Shown: piece after piece, positions 8,893 to 17,681 of the stretch
How positions within the stretch are numbered: the stretch's first letter is position 1
How the letters are laid out: every line of letters starts with the position of its first letter
Assembly (NCBI RefSeq): GCF_963678635.1
Contig: NC_087065.1
Span: 45,357,919 to 45,421,918, forward strand
Source of the DNA: Symsagittifera roscoffensis
Lineage: Eukaryota; Xenacoelomorpha; Acoela; Convolutidae
DNA length: 64,000 nucleotides
Direction of reading: 5' to 3'
Translations under genes and position numbers: made by a program
Notes under the pieces: generated by a model
Database searches by the model: none
Seen by the model: only the letters and a program-made list of their open reading frames with translations
Told to the model about the DNA's origin: nothing

Positions 8893-9957
8893 CACGAGAT
8901 TGAGATAGAAGAGGGCTCGGTACCTCATAGGGAAGGGGCGAGAAGAATGATCCCAAACAAGTCAGAAGCGTGTAGGAAGGAGATCGAGATGTTAATGGAG
9001 TACGACATGATCGAGCCGTCGAAGTCCCCATGGGCTTGTGGCAGGGTCATGGCGAAAAAGAAAGGGGGACAACTCAGATTTTGTTGTGATTTCCGTTATC
9101 TGAACGCAGTGACTATAAAGGACGCATACCCGATTCCCCGCATCGATGAGAGCCTATCCAAGCTGGGAGACGCGAAGTTCTTCACGACGTTGGATTTGGG
9201 CTCTGCGTTCTGGCAAGTGCCACTCAGAAAGCAAGATCGAGAGAAAACAGGCTTCGCGTGTGAGCTGGGTTTGTTCCAGTGGAAGAGGATGCCATTCGGA
9301 TTGTGCAACGCGACGGCCACATTCCAGCGACTGATGGCCCAGGTACTCACGAGCGTCACTAAGAAATACGGGAATCTCATCATGTGTTATGTCGATGACG
9401 TCGTGATTGCAACACCAACCTTAGAAGACCACATAGAATGGTTGGAGGAGGTGTTTTCTTGCATGAAGCAGGCGGGTCTGAAATGTAAACCCTCTAAGTG
9501 TGAAATCCTCAGGGATTCCATAAAGTATCTGGGCCGCCTGGTTGACAAACATGGAGTGAGACCAGATCCCGAAGCGGTTGAAGCGGTGCTGACCTGGAAG
9601 GCACCTAAGACAGATACACAGCTGATGAGTTTTTTGGGATTCGCTAATTATTATCGAGAGTTAATCAAGGGGTATGCTGACAAAATATACCCCATGCAGA
9701 GGTTGATGAGAAACAAGGGCAAAAAGTTCACCTGGACTGATGAGGCGCAAGTTTCATTTGAAAACATCAAACGTGAACTTTGCGAGGCACCGGTCCTCGG
9801 CATGCCGACAGAGAAGGGGATGTTCGTGCTGGACACGGATGCATCAGTGGTTGCGATATCGGGCATACTTCACCAGGAGCAGGAGTGGAACGAGAGAACG
9901 GTTCTTCGTCCGATAGCCTACGGGAGTAAAGTCCTGAGTGATACTGAAATGAAGTAG
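8893..9957 (+). CDS. pol: Reverse transcriptase and start of RNase H
   Basis: RNA-dependent DNA polymerase of Ty3/Gypsy type. Visible blocks in order: the PSKSPWACGRV region, LRFCCDFRYLN, a fingers motif with TTLDLGSAFWQVP, the MPFGLCNA block, and the catalytic YVDD at 9388-9399. The thumb and connection with LGFANYYRELI follow, then RNase H opens with the Asp block around LDTDAS (about 9830). The frame ends at TAG 9955-9957; a second TAG in the same frame follows at 9973-9975, and then the 1216-codon frame continues. The two TAGs lie at the place of the conserved RNase H tyrosine and catalytic glutamate, so RNase H looks inactivated in this copy. Confidence 0.93.
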   Translation, partial: HEIEIEEGSVPHREGARRMIPNKSEACRKEIEMLMEYDMIEPSKSPWACGRVMAKKKGGQLRFCCDFRYLNAVTIKDAYPIPRIDESLSKLGDAKFFTTLDLGSAFWQVPLRKQDREKTGFACELGLFQWKRMPFGLCNATATFQRLMAQVLTSVTKKYGNLIMCYVDDVVIATPTLEDHIEWLEEVFSCMKQAGLKCKPSKCEILRDSIKYLGRLVDKHGVRPDPEAVEAVLTWKAPKTDTQLMSFLGFANYYRELIKGYADKIYPMQRLMRNKGKKFTWTDEAQVSFENIKRELCEAPVLGMPTEKGMFVLDTDASVVAISGILHQEQEWNERTVLRPIAYGSKVLSDTEMK

Positions 9958-9975
9958 GGCGCACCAAAAGCGTAG

Positions 9976-12900
9976 ATGTTTGCGGTGATCACTTTCGTGG
10001 AAAAATACAGGGCCTACTTGGGGAGTGCTCCCTTCAAGTTACGTGAGGATAATCGTGCCCTTGCCTGGCTGAAAACCTATTCGATGGACCAAAGTTATAT
10101 TGGTCGTTGGATCGTGCGCCTGGATGGATACCACATGATCATAGAGCACCGTACCCGTGACAAGCATCAGAACGCAGATAGCCTCAGTAAAAAGACAGAA
10201 TTTTATGAGCGCCTCGAGGATAAACAGGCTAACCAATCAGAGATCAAAGACGGGTTTTCCTTTCTGGACAAAGAAACCTACGACAAACTGCCACTTACTA
10301 GGTGGTTAGACAAGTCAGGGCATCCTATACCCGGACACCCTGACCTTCCAGTGGAGACAGCCGCGGAGATAAAGCTTTTAGCCAGAGGCGAGCCCGTTCC
10401 GTTGGATCTGCTAGTTCGATCCAACTTGGTGCAGCAAGAACTTACCAGATTAGGTATAAACAGCATGGCTCTGTTGAACAGGACGGTGAACGTGGCGCCG
10501 GACGTCATGGGAAAGCTCCGTGACTTGTTGTACAGGGAAGTGGATAGGCATGATCGTGAATGGATGGAGACCATGCAGCGGTTGACTGTCACCGAGAAAA
10601 CAGAGAAGAGGCCAGTGTCCATTCGCAGCCGAGGCGTTGAACGGGATTGCATGTCGATTGTCAACCAGCTGGTGAGCTCGATGCCGAAGGAGGTCTTATT
10701 GAGAACTTCGTTCACTGAATATGGAACACTGAATCAGAACCAAACTACTGAGGAAGTCAGGATCAGGTCGAAATCTAGCTTCACGAGGAGAGTGCATTTC
10801 ACGGATGCAAAAGAAGAATACGAGCCGAGCCCAGATTGTTCGTCCGTGGACGAGACAATGTCCGGGGAGTCTGATACCTTCGAGCCAGTCAAGGACGACT
10901 CGTCTGAGGAGTCAGACACCTTTGAGCCCGTGCAGGACGACTTGTCCGGGGAGAGGTTGACGAGACCACCTAGGGGCAGAATTTTGTCCGGGGAGTCGGG
11001 TTTGAAGCAACCGATGGACAGAGTTTTGTCCGGGGAGTCGAGAAACATCTCAGACAACTTGGAATATGATGTTGGGAGATCAGTCGACTCAAGTGTTGAC
11101 TCGAGGCCCCAGTCCTGGGACAACACGTCTGAAACAAGTTCCAATTCCGATATGTCAGAGATCGCAATCCACTCCTTATTGGTAGACTGGAAGCAGCGTG
11201 GGCTGGACCGAGAAACACATCAGGATCCAGACAGGGACAGATACACCTCAGATGAAGAGGGCACTGTGGTGGATAATGCCGCAGACGAGCTCGAGCTGAT
11301 AGCAGTTTCGAAACGCCCAACCAGATTGCTGCCACATGGTACGGTCGTCCGTACCAATCTGGAACCATCTGTGCAGGAAGCGACGCCTTTGAAAAAGATA
11401 TGGTGTGTCAAGTTGATGGACGATGCTCATGCTCCGGAGATAATGAGTAGGCAAATGAACGTGGTAAAGACGTATTTGAAAGCCAGATACAGGCTGTCGG
11501 ATCTCCTAAGGGCTCAACGAAATGATAGAATGACGAGCAGTCTGAAGAGATGGATCGAGAATGGAGCACCTGACAAGGGAGACTTGGAAGAAGACAGCTA
11601 CAAGATCTTGAAGCAATTCTACCTGAAGCGAAACGACTTGTTGTACCTGAATAAGGACGGAATCGTTGCCTGCAAGCGAAAAGAGGAGGACAAGGTCCTC
11701 TATAAATACAATTCAATAGTGTTACCACAGTTGTACCAGACCGAATTGCTCTTTCGCTCTCATGATCAGATGGGCCATCAAGGCGTGGACAAAGTGTATA
11801 ACAGGATAGAGAAACGATTCGAATGGCCGGGATTGAAAAAGGCTTGTGAGAAGTGGATCGCCGCATGCCTGTCATGTCAACAGGCGAAGGATCCCAGGAA
11901 ACTAAGGTTCCCCCTACAGTCAATAGAGTCGTCAGGTTTCAACGAAGTGGTGCAAATTGATCATCAGAAAATCTGCATGACAGCAACGGGCTATAATCAG
12001 GTGCTGGTAATGATCGACCATTTTACGAAGTATGCGGAAGCAGCACCCTGCATGACAGCATCGGCGCAAGAAATATGTGATCATTTGATAAATGTGTGGA
12101 TAGCGAGGCATGGCTGCCCCATCACGTTCCAATCGGACAATGGCAAAGCATTCGTGGGCGATCTCACGAAGGAGTTGATGAAAATGTCGCAGGTAGCGCA
12201 GGCCCACTCGACCACTTATCACCCGCAGACGAATGGCCTAGTCGAGAGGCAAAACCGCACACTGGTATCCATGCTGAGAGTCTACTGCTCGTGTTACATG
12301 GATGACTGGGACAAGCACTTGCCGCAAGTGATGGGTGCTTACAACAGCACGGAGCATTCCACCACGAGAATAAGTCCGCACATGATATTAACGGGTCAAG
12401 AAAAAGCGCTCCCGTTGACGTTTTTCTACCCTGAATATGAGGGGAAGAGGACAGCACCGCAGACGTACGTGCGGGATGTTATTAGAAGACAGCAGGACCT
12501 CAATGACTTATGCAGGAGGAATACGCAACAGGCGCAAATTAGACAAAAGAGGAGGTTTGATAAAAGGACAGCTGATGCGAAAGCCTACTCAGTTGGCGAC
12601 TACGTTTGGGTGTTCCAGGAAGTGGTTCCACCAAAAGGAACCAAGAAATTATTTAAAAAATGGCGTGGTCCATTTCAGATAACAGAAGTGCACCAAGGAG
12701 GTCGTTTTTATCGATTGAGCACTGGAAGAGCAGCTCATTATGAAAACACCAAACCACACAATGCCTCGTCAGAGGATTGGTGCATCCCAGCGGACATGCA
12801 AGAGGGAGACTATTTGATAGTGGATCCTGCTTGTGAAGTGAATGAAAGGGGTACTCGCGACAAGAACGACGGGAATGAGGTGGTGGACGATTGCGATCTA

Positions 12901-13626
12901 CCACTGGATCTCGAGTTGACCGAGCGAGTAGAGGTGGACGATGAAACTCTACCTTATGCCGAAGAAGACTGGGACTGCCCGGAACAAACCGAAATTGACA
13001 AAGGAATACAGCCTGACTTTCCTCTCACTATGGAAACACGCCAAAGCAAGAGAAAAAAAAACAAGAAGAAATACAATCCGTACGGCGAGGATTTCGTTGT
13101 AGACAGGATAGTTGTAAGTGATGTCATAGACTCGCTGGTGGGACTGGACGAAGTGGCGATGCTAGAAGAAATCGACCTGGTGAACGATATGGATCAAGAT
13201 TGGATCGACGATCGATCAGAACCGGAAGTGGAGTTCGAACCAGAAGCGGAACAGACTCATGAGCCAGAACTCACAAACTTGCGCGTGCTCGAATGGCTCC
13301 ATGATCTGCCGACAGATCCAAAAGAGACGATCCTGACGATTCAGGACGTCGATAAAGATGGCATCAAACACATCAGTCATGACAATACCGAGTCCAACTG
13401 GGTCGCCCCAGATGGTCCACTACGTGTTCCACAATCCAACCTCGATCTCCTAGACTTTGGGCGATCGACGGGGACGTCGATGGATATTTTTGTCCGGGGA
13501 GTGGGGGTAGGACTCACCCACACCAAAAATCTGATAATAAAAAAATTGAAATCGGCAAGAGAAACCGGAGAACTAGAGACAGAGGGCGGGAATGCTAAAA
13601 AAACCACCTTTTGGACGAATCTTTGA
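9976..13626 (+). CDS. pol: RNase H C-terminal part, long spacer, integrase and acidic tail
   Basis: A 1216-codon open frame. Residues 1-75 are the end of RNase H (DKHQNADSLSKK block). Residues about 80-590 form an unusually long spacer with Ser/Glu/Asp-rich repeats (SGES, FEPV). The integrase zinc-binding HHCC region starts near residue 593 (SHDQMGHQG) and ends at CLSC. The catalytic DDE core follows: Asp in VVQIDHQ (about 658), Asp in FQSDNG (about 720) and Glu in LVERQN (about 757), with the Gypsy signature HPQTNGLVER. A GPF-type C-terminal module (KKWRGPF, about residue 896) follows. The last 250 residues are acidic and of unknown function. The frame overlaps the next ORF by 35 nt at an A7 run. 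Confidence 0.92.
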   Translation: MFAVITFVEKYRAYLGSAPFKLREDNRALAWLKTYSMDQSYIGRWIVRLDGYHMIIEHRTRDKHQNADSLSKKTEFYERLEDKQANQSEIKDGFSFLDKETYDKLPLTRWLDKSGHPIPGHPDLPVETAAEIKLLARGEPVPLDLLVRSNLVQQELTRLGINSMALLNRTVNVAPDVMGKLRDLLYREVDRHDREWMETMQRLTVTEKTEKRPVSIRSRGVERDCMSIVNQLVSSMPKEVLLRTSFTEYGTLNQNQTTEEVRIRSKSSFTRRVHFTDAKEEYEPSPDCSSVDETMSGESDTFEPVKDDSSEESDTFEPVQDDLSGERLTRPPRGRILSGESGLKQPMDRVLSGESRNISDNLEYDVGRSVDSSVDSRPQSWDNTSETSSNSDMSEIAIHSLLVDWKQRGLDRETHQDPDRDRYTSDEEGTVVDNAADELELIAVSKRPTRLLPHGTVVRTNLEPSVQEATPLKKIWCVKLMDDAHAPEIMSRQMNVVKTYLKARYRLSDLLRAQRNDRMTSSLKRWIENGAPDKGDLEEDSYKILKQFYLKRNDLLYLNKDGIVACKRKEEDKVLYKYNSIVLPQLYQTELLFRSHDQMGHQGVDKVYNRIEKRFEWPGLKKACEKWIAACLSCQQAKDPRKLRFPLQSIESSGFNEVVQIDHQKICMTATGYNQVLVMIDHFTKYAEAAPCMTASAQEICDHLINVWIARHGCPITFQSDNGKAFVGDLTKELMKMSQVAQAHSTTYHPQTNGLVERQNRTLVSMLRVYCSCYMDDWDKHLPQVMGAYNSTEHSTTRISPHMILTGQEKALPLTFFYPEYEGKRTAPQTYVRDVIRRQQDLNDLCRRNTQQAQIRQKRRFDKRTADAKAYSVGDYVWVFQEVVPPKGTKKLFKKWRGPFQITEVHQGGRFYRLSTGRAAHYENTKPHNASSEDWCIPADMQEGDYLIVDPACEVNERGTRDKNDGNEVVDDCDLPLDLELTERVEVDDETLPYAEEDWDCPEQTEIDKGIQPDFPLTMETRQSKRKKNKKKYNPYGEDFVVDRIVVSDVIDSLVGLDEVAMLEEIDLVNDMDQDWIDDRSEPEVEFEPEAEQTHEPELTNLRVLEWLHDLPTDPKETILTIQDVDKDGIKHISHDNTESNWVAPDGPLRVPQSNLDLLDFGRSTGTSMDIFVRGVGVGLTHTKNLIIKKLKSARETGELETEGGNAKKTTFWTNL

Positions 13627-14110
13627 ATCGTATTTTGATCTACCGAACCATTATTCGAACAATATCGTCATAACGGACAGCGATTTCATACTCACGGAAC
13701 GCACGTGCGCCATAGCGATAACCGCGGACGTAAGCTTCAAAACAGCACTAGCGGCTGACTTCAAAAGAGAGAATAAAAATATCCAGTTTTTGTGGAAACA
13801 GAGGCCTGGTGTGGGAGGGATGATAGCGCTGCCCCCTGTTGCATCACAGATACCAGGGAAATATTTGTGTTTCCTGGTTACCAAGGCCACTGATAGGCAA
13901 CACGTAGATCCAAAGAGCTTGGTATTGGCCTTGACTCGACTTAGGGATTTTTTGGTTGAGAGAGGAGTGACCTCTCTCTCGTTGCCAGTATACGATACTA
14001 ATAGAGGAAAGCTACATCCGAGAGAGTTGTACGCACTTGTACACGTGATATTTTCAGAGACTGACATAGAGGTTTACTTACATAAAAAATACTATCTGAG
14101 CATATGCTAA
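13592..14110 (+). CDS. Macro-domain-like protein of the retroelement
   Basis: 172 codons from ATG 13592 to TAA 14108-14110, in the +1 frame relative to integrase and overlapping it by 35 nt. From about residue 35 the order of blocks resembles macro (ADP-ribose binding) domains of the OARD1/Poa1p type: AITADVSFKTALAADFK, a GKYLCFLVTK strand, a SLVLALTRLRDFLVERGV helix, SLSLPVYDTNRGKL, and a final FSETDIEVYL strand. The glycine-rich ligand loops are altered: the family usually has GxGIA and a GCGL-type loop where this protein has KTALA and DTNRGKL, so ligand binding may be lost or changed. It could be expressed from its own ATG or fused to Pol by a +1 shift at the A7 run (13597-13603). The match is by eye only. 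Confidence 0.68.
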   Translation: MLKKPPFGRIFESYFDLPNHYSNNIVITDSDFILTERTCAIAITADVSFKTALAADFKRENKNIQFLWKQRPGVGGMIALPPVASQIPGKYLCFLVTKATDRQHVDPKSLVLALTRLRDFLVERGVTSLSLPVYDTNRGKLHPRELYALVHVIFSETDIEVYLHKKYYLSIC

Positions 14111-14597
14111 GAATTGCGCTCGGCGATAAGTGGTTTTTACTAAGTTACTCGATAAGAATTAGAGTCAAGTTTTAGATTAGGTTAGGTTTTAGGTACAGTA
14201 TTAGGGATTATGTTTTTATGTGATAGTATAGGCGTGTGATGTTTTTGTGTTTATGTGTTATGTTATTGTTATGATGTGTCTCATGTGATTGTTATGATGT
14301 GTCATAAAAGACCTGGGGTACTCCAGGTTATCAAGGTGACAGCGCACATTCGTGCTACCCTGACAAAGATAAAGGTGGACGATCCACCTTGGTGCTAGAT
14401 TTTTAAATCAGAATTAAGAAGAGAATTTCAATGGAGAGTTTTAAAGAGTTGAATGATGCTTTTCCAAAAATGATGGTTTTAAGTCGCGACTTGTATTTTA
14501 GATCTTGATTGATCGGAAATTGTTTACTGAATAAACTGAATCAGACGAAACAGAAAGAAATTACACGACACGACAACAAGAATCAAAACGAGAAGAA
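14111..14597 (+). promoter_or_regulatory. Structured intercistronic spacer (487 bp)
   Basis: Non-coding between the macro ORF and the second cistron. It is AT-rich with a 13-nt direct repeat (GTTATGATGTGTC), then three stem-loops in 85 nt: ACCTGG/CCAGGT (14311-14328), a GCAC/GTGC stem near 14343-14356, and AAGGTGG/CCACCTT (14372-14390). The next ATG is about 200 nt further on. Such a spacer could serve internal initiation, a second promoter or splicing; no consensus proves which. Confidence 0.5.
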
Positions 14598-15335
14598 ATG
14601 GGTGACACGAACGAACTCATGGAATTCCTCTCAGCGAGTCTAGGAGCGACTCTAGACGAGATCTATCAGCGGCTGATCGATTGTGATTTTACACGAGAAG
14701 ACCCGGGGCTGGCGATGTTTGTGGTCGCGCTCCTCAATGCATTAGGACGAGAGGGTCGAGGGAATCGCCCTACGGAAGTCGTGTTGATGTTGGCCTTCGG
14801 TGAGTCCGGGACCGCCGAGAGAGGCCGAAATCGACTGATGAGATGGAGGCGTGGAGAAATGTCTGGCCACGACCTGGCTCGTGAGCCAGGACTAGGCGAA
14901 CAGAGGGACCACCGGCTAGGTGAGATGCCCTTACCAGTCCAACCGGCGCAGCCACTCATCGGAGCGAAGAGACAACGTGATGGGCCAGGCCCGTCACATT
15001 CGGTCGACTCCCCTACAGCTGCTCCTCCTTCGAAGAAAGTGAGGGTGAGTGAAATAGAGATCCAGACGTCGGAGACGATCGAGACGCTGGAAAAGAAGGA
15101 GAAAGATCAGAGCGAGCTGTGTGCCAAACTCCAGGAGTATAGGGCAATAGCTCGAGAAAGAGACGAATGGAAGAAGAAATACGAAGATCTACAGGTGGCT
15201 TATAAGGAGGATGAAATAAAGAACCTGAAGGAGCTGTATATGGCGAAGGTGAGCCAAGTGTCACCGGAAGTTCTGGCGAGCATGAGATCCTCGGAGGGAT
15301 CCAACAACACACGCCCCGGGACAACAGCCCAGTAG
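14598..15335 (+). CDS. Coiled-coil protein with NLS-like motif (second cistron, first part)
   Basis: 245 codons from ATG 14598 to TAG 15333-15335. Family not recognised. The N-terminal 75 residues are helical and moderately hydrophobic; the middle is Arg/Pro-rich; a basic SKKVRV nuclear-localisation-like motif (about residue 147) precedes a long charged coiled-coil segment (about 155-225, rich in Glu, Lys and Leu). It is reminiscent in layout of nucleic-acid-chaperone ORF1 proteins or a second Gag, but no zinc knuckle is present. The frame stays open past the TAG into the SGNH hydrolase, so the two may be one protein interrupted by the stop. Confidence 0.6.
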   Translation: MGDTNELMEFLSASLGATLDEIYQRLIDCDFTREDPGLAMFVVALLNALGREGRGNRPTEVVLMLAFGESGTAERGRNRLMRWRRGEMSGHDLAREPGLGEQRDHRLGEMPLPVQPAQPLIGAKRQRDGPGPSHSVDSPTAAPPSKKVRVSEIEIQTSETIETLEKKEKDQSELCAKLQEYRAIARERDEWKKKYEDLQVAYKEDEIKNLKELYMAKVSQVSPEVLASMRSSEGSNNTRPGTTAQ

Positions 15336-17282
15336 CTGTGTGTATCGAGAGGGCCCGAGGTTCTGGATTTACGTGCATCGAGAGAGCCCGAGGCTCCTCA
15401 GCAGACACGACTGTCTGCTTCTAGTCAAAGGTTCACGATACCAGACCCTTCTGACACTTACCTCGCTCCTCAGTTCCAAGAATCATTCAACCAAGTGGCC
15501 AGAGCAACGATGGATGAGATCAGCCGAACCACTGGACGGAGATTGGGTAGGATCGTTCCTTCCCAGCGTCGTGATCAGTCATCTAATAGCTCGGAGCGAG
15601 CACCCCACACGATAGTGCCCTCGGGGACTATGCATGGCAGAACCTATCAAAAGTCCCACGTGGTAGATATTAGGAAGAATCTGATGACACGTCACCAGTT
15701 CACGCAAGTAGCTGCGGAGCATCCTCGAGCCTGCCTGAATGACATGAGCTGGAACCCCGCTACGAGCGACCAGGTGATTCCCCCAGGGAGTCGCCACTTG
15801 ATCATAGGAGACAGTTTGGTGAGGGATCTGAATGAGATCTTCGTCTATGGTCAGACGACCACTTTGTCCTTTGGAGGAGCTTCAGAGGCTCAGGTCATCA
15901 AGATGATGGAATTCCAAAGCGAGGATCACCTGGATACGTTGGTGATAATGCTAGGAACTAACGACGTCTCGAGAGCCCCAGTGACTCCCGAGTGCAAGTG
16001 GGAGCCTCTGCTGGTATGCCTCCTGAATGAACTGAAGGAGAAGTACATGCCCAGGTTTGTCGTGCTGTGCACGATACCACAAAACCCGCTGATGGGCATC
16101 ACAGTGGCAGATTTCATGAACGGCAACGTGACACGGTGGAACGAAATGATCCGTAATCTGGTGAGAAGCAACCCTGGCGAGTTGCGACTTCTGGATCTCG
16201 AAAACACGCTGCGCATGATTGATCACATTGCGCTTACCAGAGATGGGATACATTTCAACATCCAACGAGGGAGACACTGGATGAATGATGTATTTCAGAC
16301 GCAATTAAGGGAAATGGAGCAGGAGTCGAGGGCGACCAGTTCTCTGGCTCGGACCAGCGCAACGACTGGAGGAAGTAGAATAAGGGCAAGCGTGCCCGAA
16401 TCCCTCGTCGACCGCCTAGGGCCCTTGGCAACGGAGACGGCTGTAGCCGCACCCACCGCTCCGAGCTCAAACGTGAGAGAGAGGTTAGGGACTGCTCCTC
16501 CTCCCAGAACACAACCGCTTGAAAGCCGACTCGGCAGATCAGTGGTTCAGAACAGAAATAACTCCCAGACCGTGTCTAGGAGGAACGATCCGCCCGCCAC
16601 TGCATACCCTGCTTCAGCAGCAGGACCGTCTACGAGCGCCGTGCCTGCGGAGGGAGTTGAACCAGGCAGCCTGCTGCTTTGGAACCGATCAGACCCCAGT
16701 CATTGGGGACAGTACAAGACAGACATGTCCACGAAATTGAACATGAATACCCTGACGTGTCGGGAGGACGCGATGAGAATGATTGGCGGAGAAAGTCCCA
16801 CGGTGTCGCGATTATATCGGATATCAGGCGTGGATTGGCTGCTAGCAGAGCAGGAGCAGTTTAGCTCTACGACTATGCTCCGACATGCAGACTTGAACGG
16901 GTTGCCTCAGGACAATACCTTTGGACCCTTGAACACGCGGTCCCTTACGGACGTCCGACAGAGAGCCCGGGAATTGACGCCACCTGCTCGAAGAGGCAAG
17001 TTTCAGGTAGAGAACAAGCCCAACAACAAGCATCATAAGATGTACAGGCAGTTCGCTAAACCACCTGGTCAGACGCCTGGTGAGTATTCAAGGGACTACC
17101 CCCGAACGACCACGGTAGATGGAGATGACCAGAGATATGGGAAACTGAAGGCCCCAATAGGCGACGGCCTGTTCGCAGCTTACGATCCCTTAGAGATGAA
17201 AGCTGCAAAGTATCTGATCGTAGCCAGTTCCGATTATCTCTATACGCCCCGTTCTCTCTTTTGGCCCGACGTGATTTTCTAG
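15336..17282 (+). CDS. SGNH (GDSL-type) hydrolase of the retroelement
   Basis: Open from TAG 15335 to TAG 17280-17282; the first ATG is at 15495. Counting from that ATG, the catalytic serine is in IIGDSL (Ser107), the block II glycine in LSFGGAS, the block III motif is LGTND (Asn156), and block V is RDGIH (Asp250, His253). All four SGNH blocks are present in the right order and spacing over about 150 residues, so an active esterase or acetylhydrolase fold is likely. After it come a low-complexity Ser/Pro/Arg linker and a second region ending near KYLIVASSDYLY. SGNH domains are known in ORF1 of some CR1/L2-type LINEs but are unusual in Gypsy elements. The substrate is unknown. It shares its frame with the coiled-coil segment before it. 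Confidence 0.85.
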   Translation: MCVSRGPEVLDLRASREPEAPQQTRLSASSQRFTIPDPSDTYLAPQFQESFNQVARATMDEISRTTGRRLGRIVPSQRRDQSSNSSERAPHTIVPSGTMHGRTYQKSHVVDIRKNLMTRHQFTQVAAEHPRACLNDMSWNPATSDQVIPPGSRHLIIGDSLVRDLNEIFVYGQTTTLSFGGASEAQVIKMMEFQSEDHLDTLVIMLGTNDVSRAPVTPECKWEPLLVCLLNELKEKYMPRFVVLCTIPQNPLMGITVADFMNGNVTRWNEMIRNLVRSNPGELRLLDLENTLRMIDHIALTRDGIHFNIQRGRHWMNDVFQTQLREMEQESRATSSLARTSATTGGSRIRASVPESLVDRLGPLATETAVAAPTAPSSNVRERLGTAPPPRTQPLESRLGRSVVQNRNNSQTVSRRNDPPATAYPASAAGPSTSAVPAEGVEPGSLLLWNRSDPSHWGQYKTDMSTKLNMNTLTCREDAMRMIGGESPTVSRLYRISGVDWLLAEQEQFSSTTMLRHADLNGLPQDNTFGPLNTRSLTDVRQRARELTPPARRGKFQVENKPNNKHHKMYRQFAKPPGQTPGEYSRDYPRTTTVDGDDQRYGKLKAPIGDGLFAAYDPLEMKAAKYLIVASSDYLYTPRSLFWPDVIF

Positions 17283-17681
17283 ACGGCACCTAAATTGGAC
17301 TGGGGACAGGCAAGCGGCATGATGATAAGTGTACGAAGGGTGGTCAGCATTGAGCCGCAGGTGATAGTGGTTGCAGGCTCAAATGATCATCTGCAAAGCA
17401 GGGGCTTATTGTCACGTCTAACGGATGGGTCGATCCCGAGCAACGAGGTCATAGGGGAGGCGATAATGACACTGCTCTCGGCGATGGCTGAGGTAGAAGC
17501 AGCAGCAAAACAACGCTTCACCCAAAATGTGGGGAAGGTGATCTTTGTATTGTCCCCAGGGTACGCTGCCTTGCCAGAACCCCTTCAGTTTGTGTACACG
17601 ATGGTCACAACGATAGCAGAGGGGAGGTTCAACGTGATAATTCCTGCCCCGAACAGAGTAGTAGACCCAGACAATTACTAA
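17283..17681 (+). CDS. Degenerate second SGNH-like segment
   Basis: Continues in the same frame after TAG 17282 and ends at TAA 17679-17681. The phrase VIVVAGSNDHL looks like an SGNH block III (GxND), and together with VASSDY just before the TAG and a following VIFVLSP strand it mirrors the order of blocks I to III in the hydrolase upstream. The block V Asp-x-x-His is not seen; the corresponding region reads VVDPDNY. I infer a second, probably non-catalytic SGNH fold in tandem. The frame is open again after the TAA into the 739-aa region, so this is most likely an internal part of one long polypeptide. Confidence 0.5.
   Translation, partial: TAPKLDWGQASGMMISVRRVVSIEPQVIVVAGSNDHLQSRGLLSRLTDGSIPSNEVIGEAIMTLLSAMAEVEAAAKQRFTQNVGKVIFVLSPGYAALPEPLQFVYTMVTTIAEGRFNVIIPAPNRVVDPDNY

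Noticed and set aside
13597-13603. Classical -1 slippery heptamer at the A7 run
   Set aside because: The in-frame codon register does not fit X-XXY-YYZ, and the needed shift is +1, not -1.
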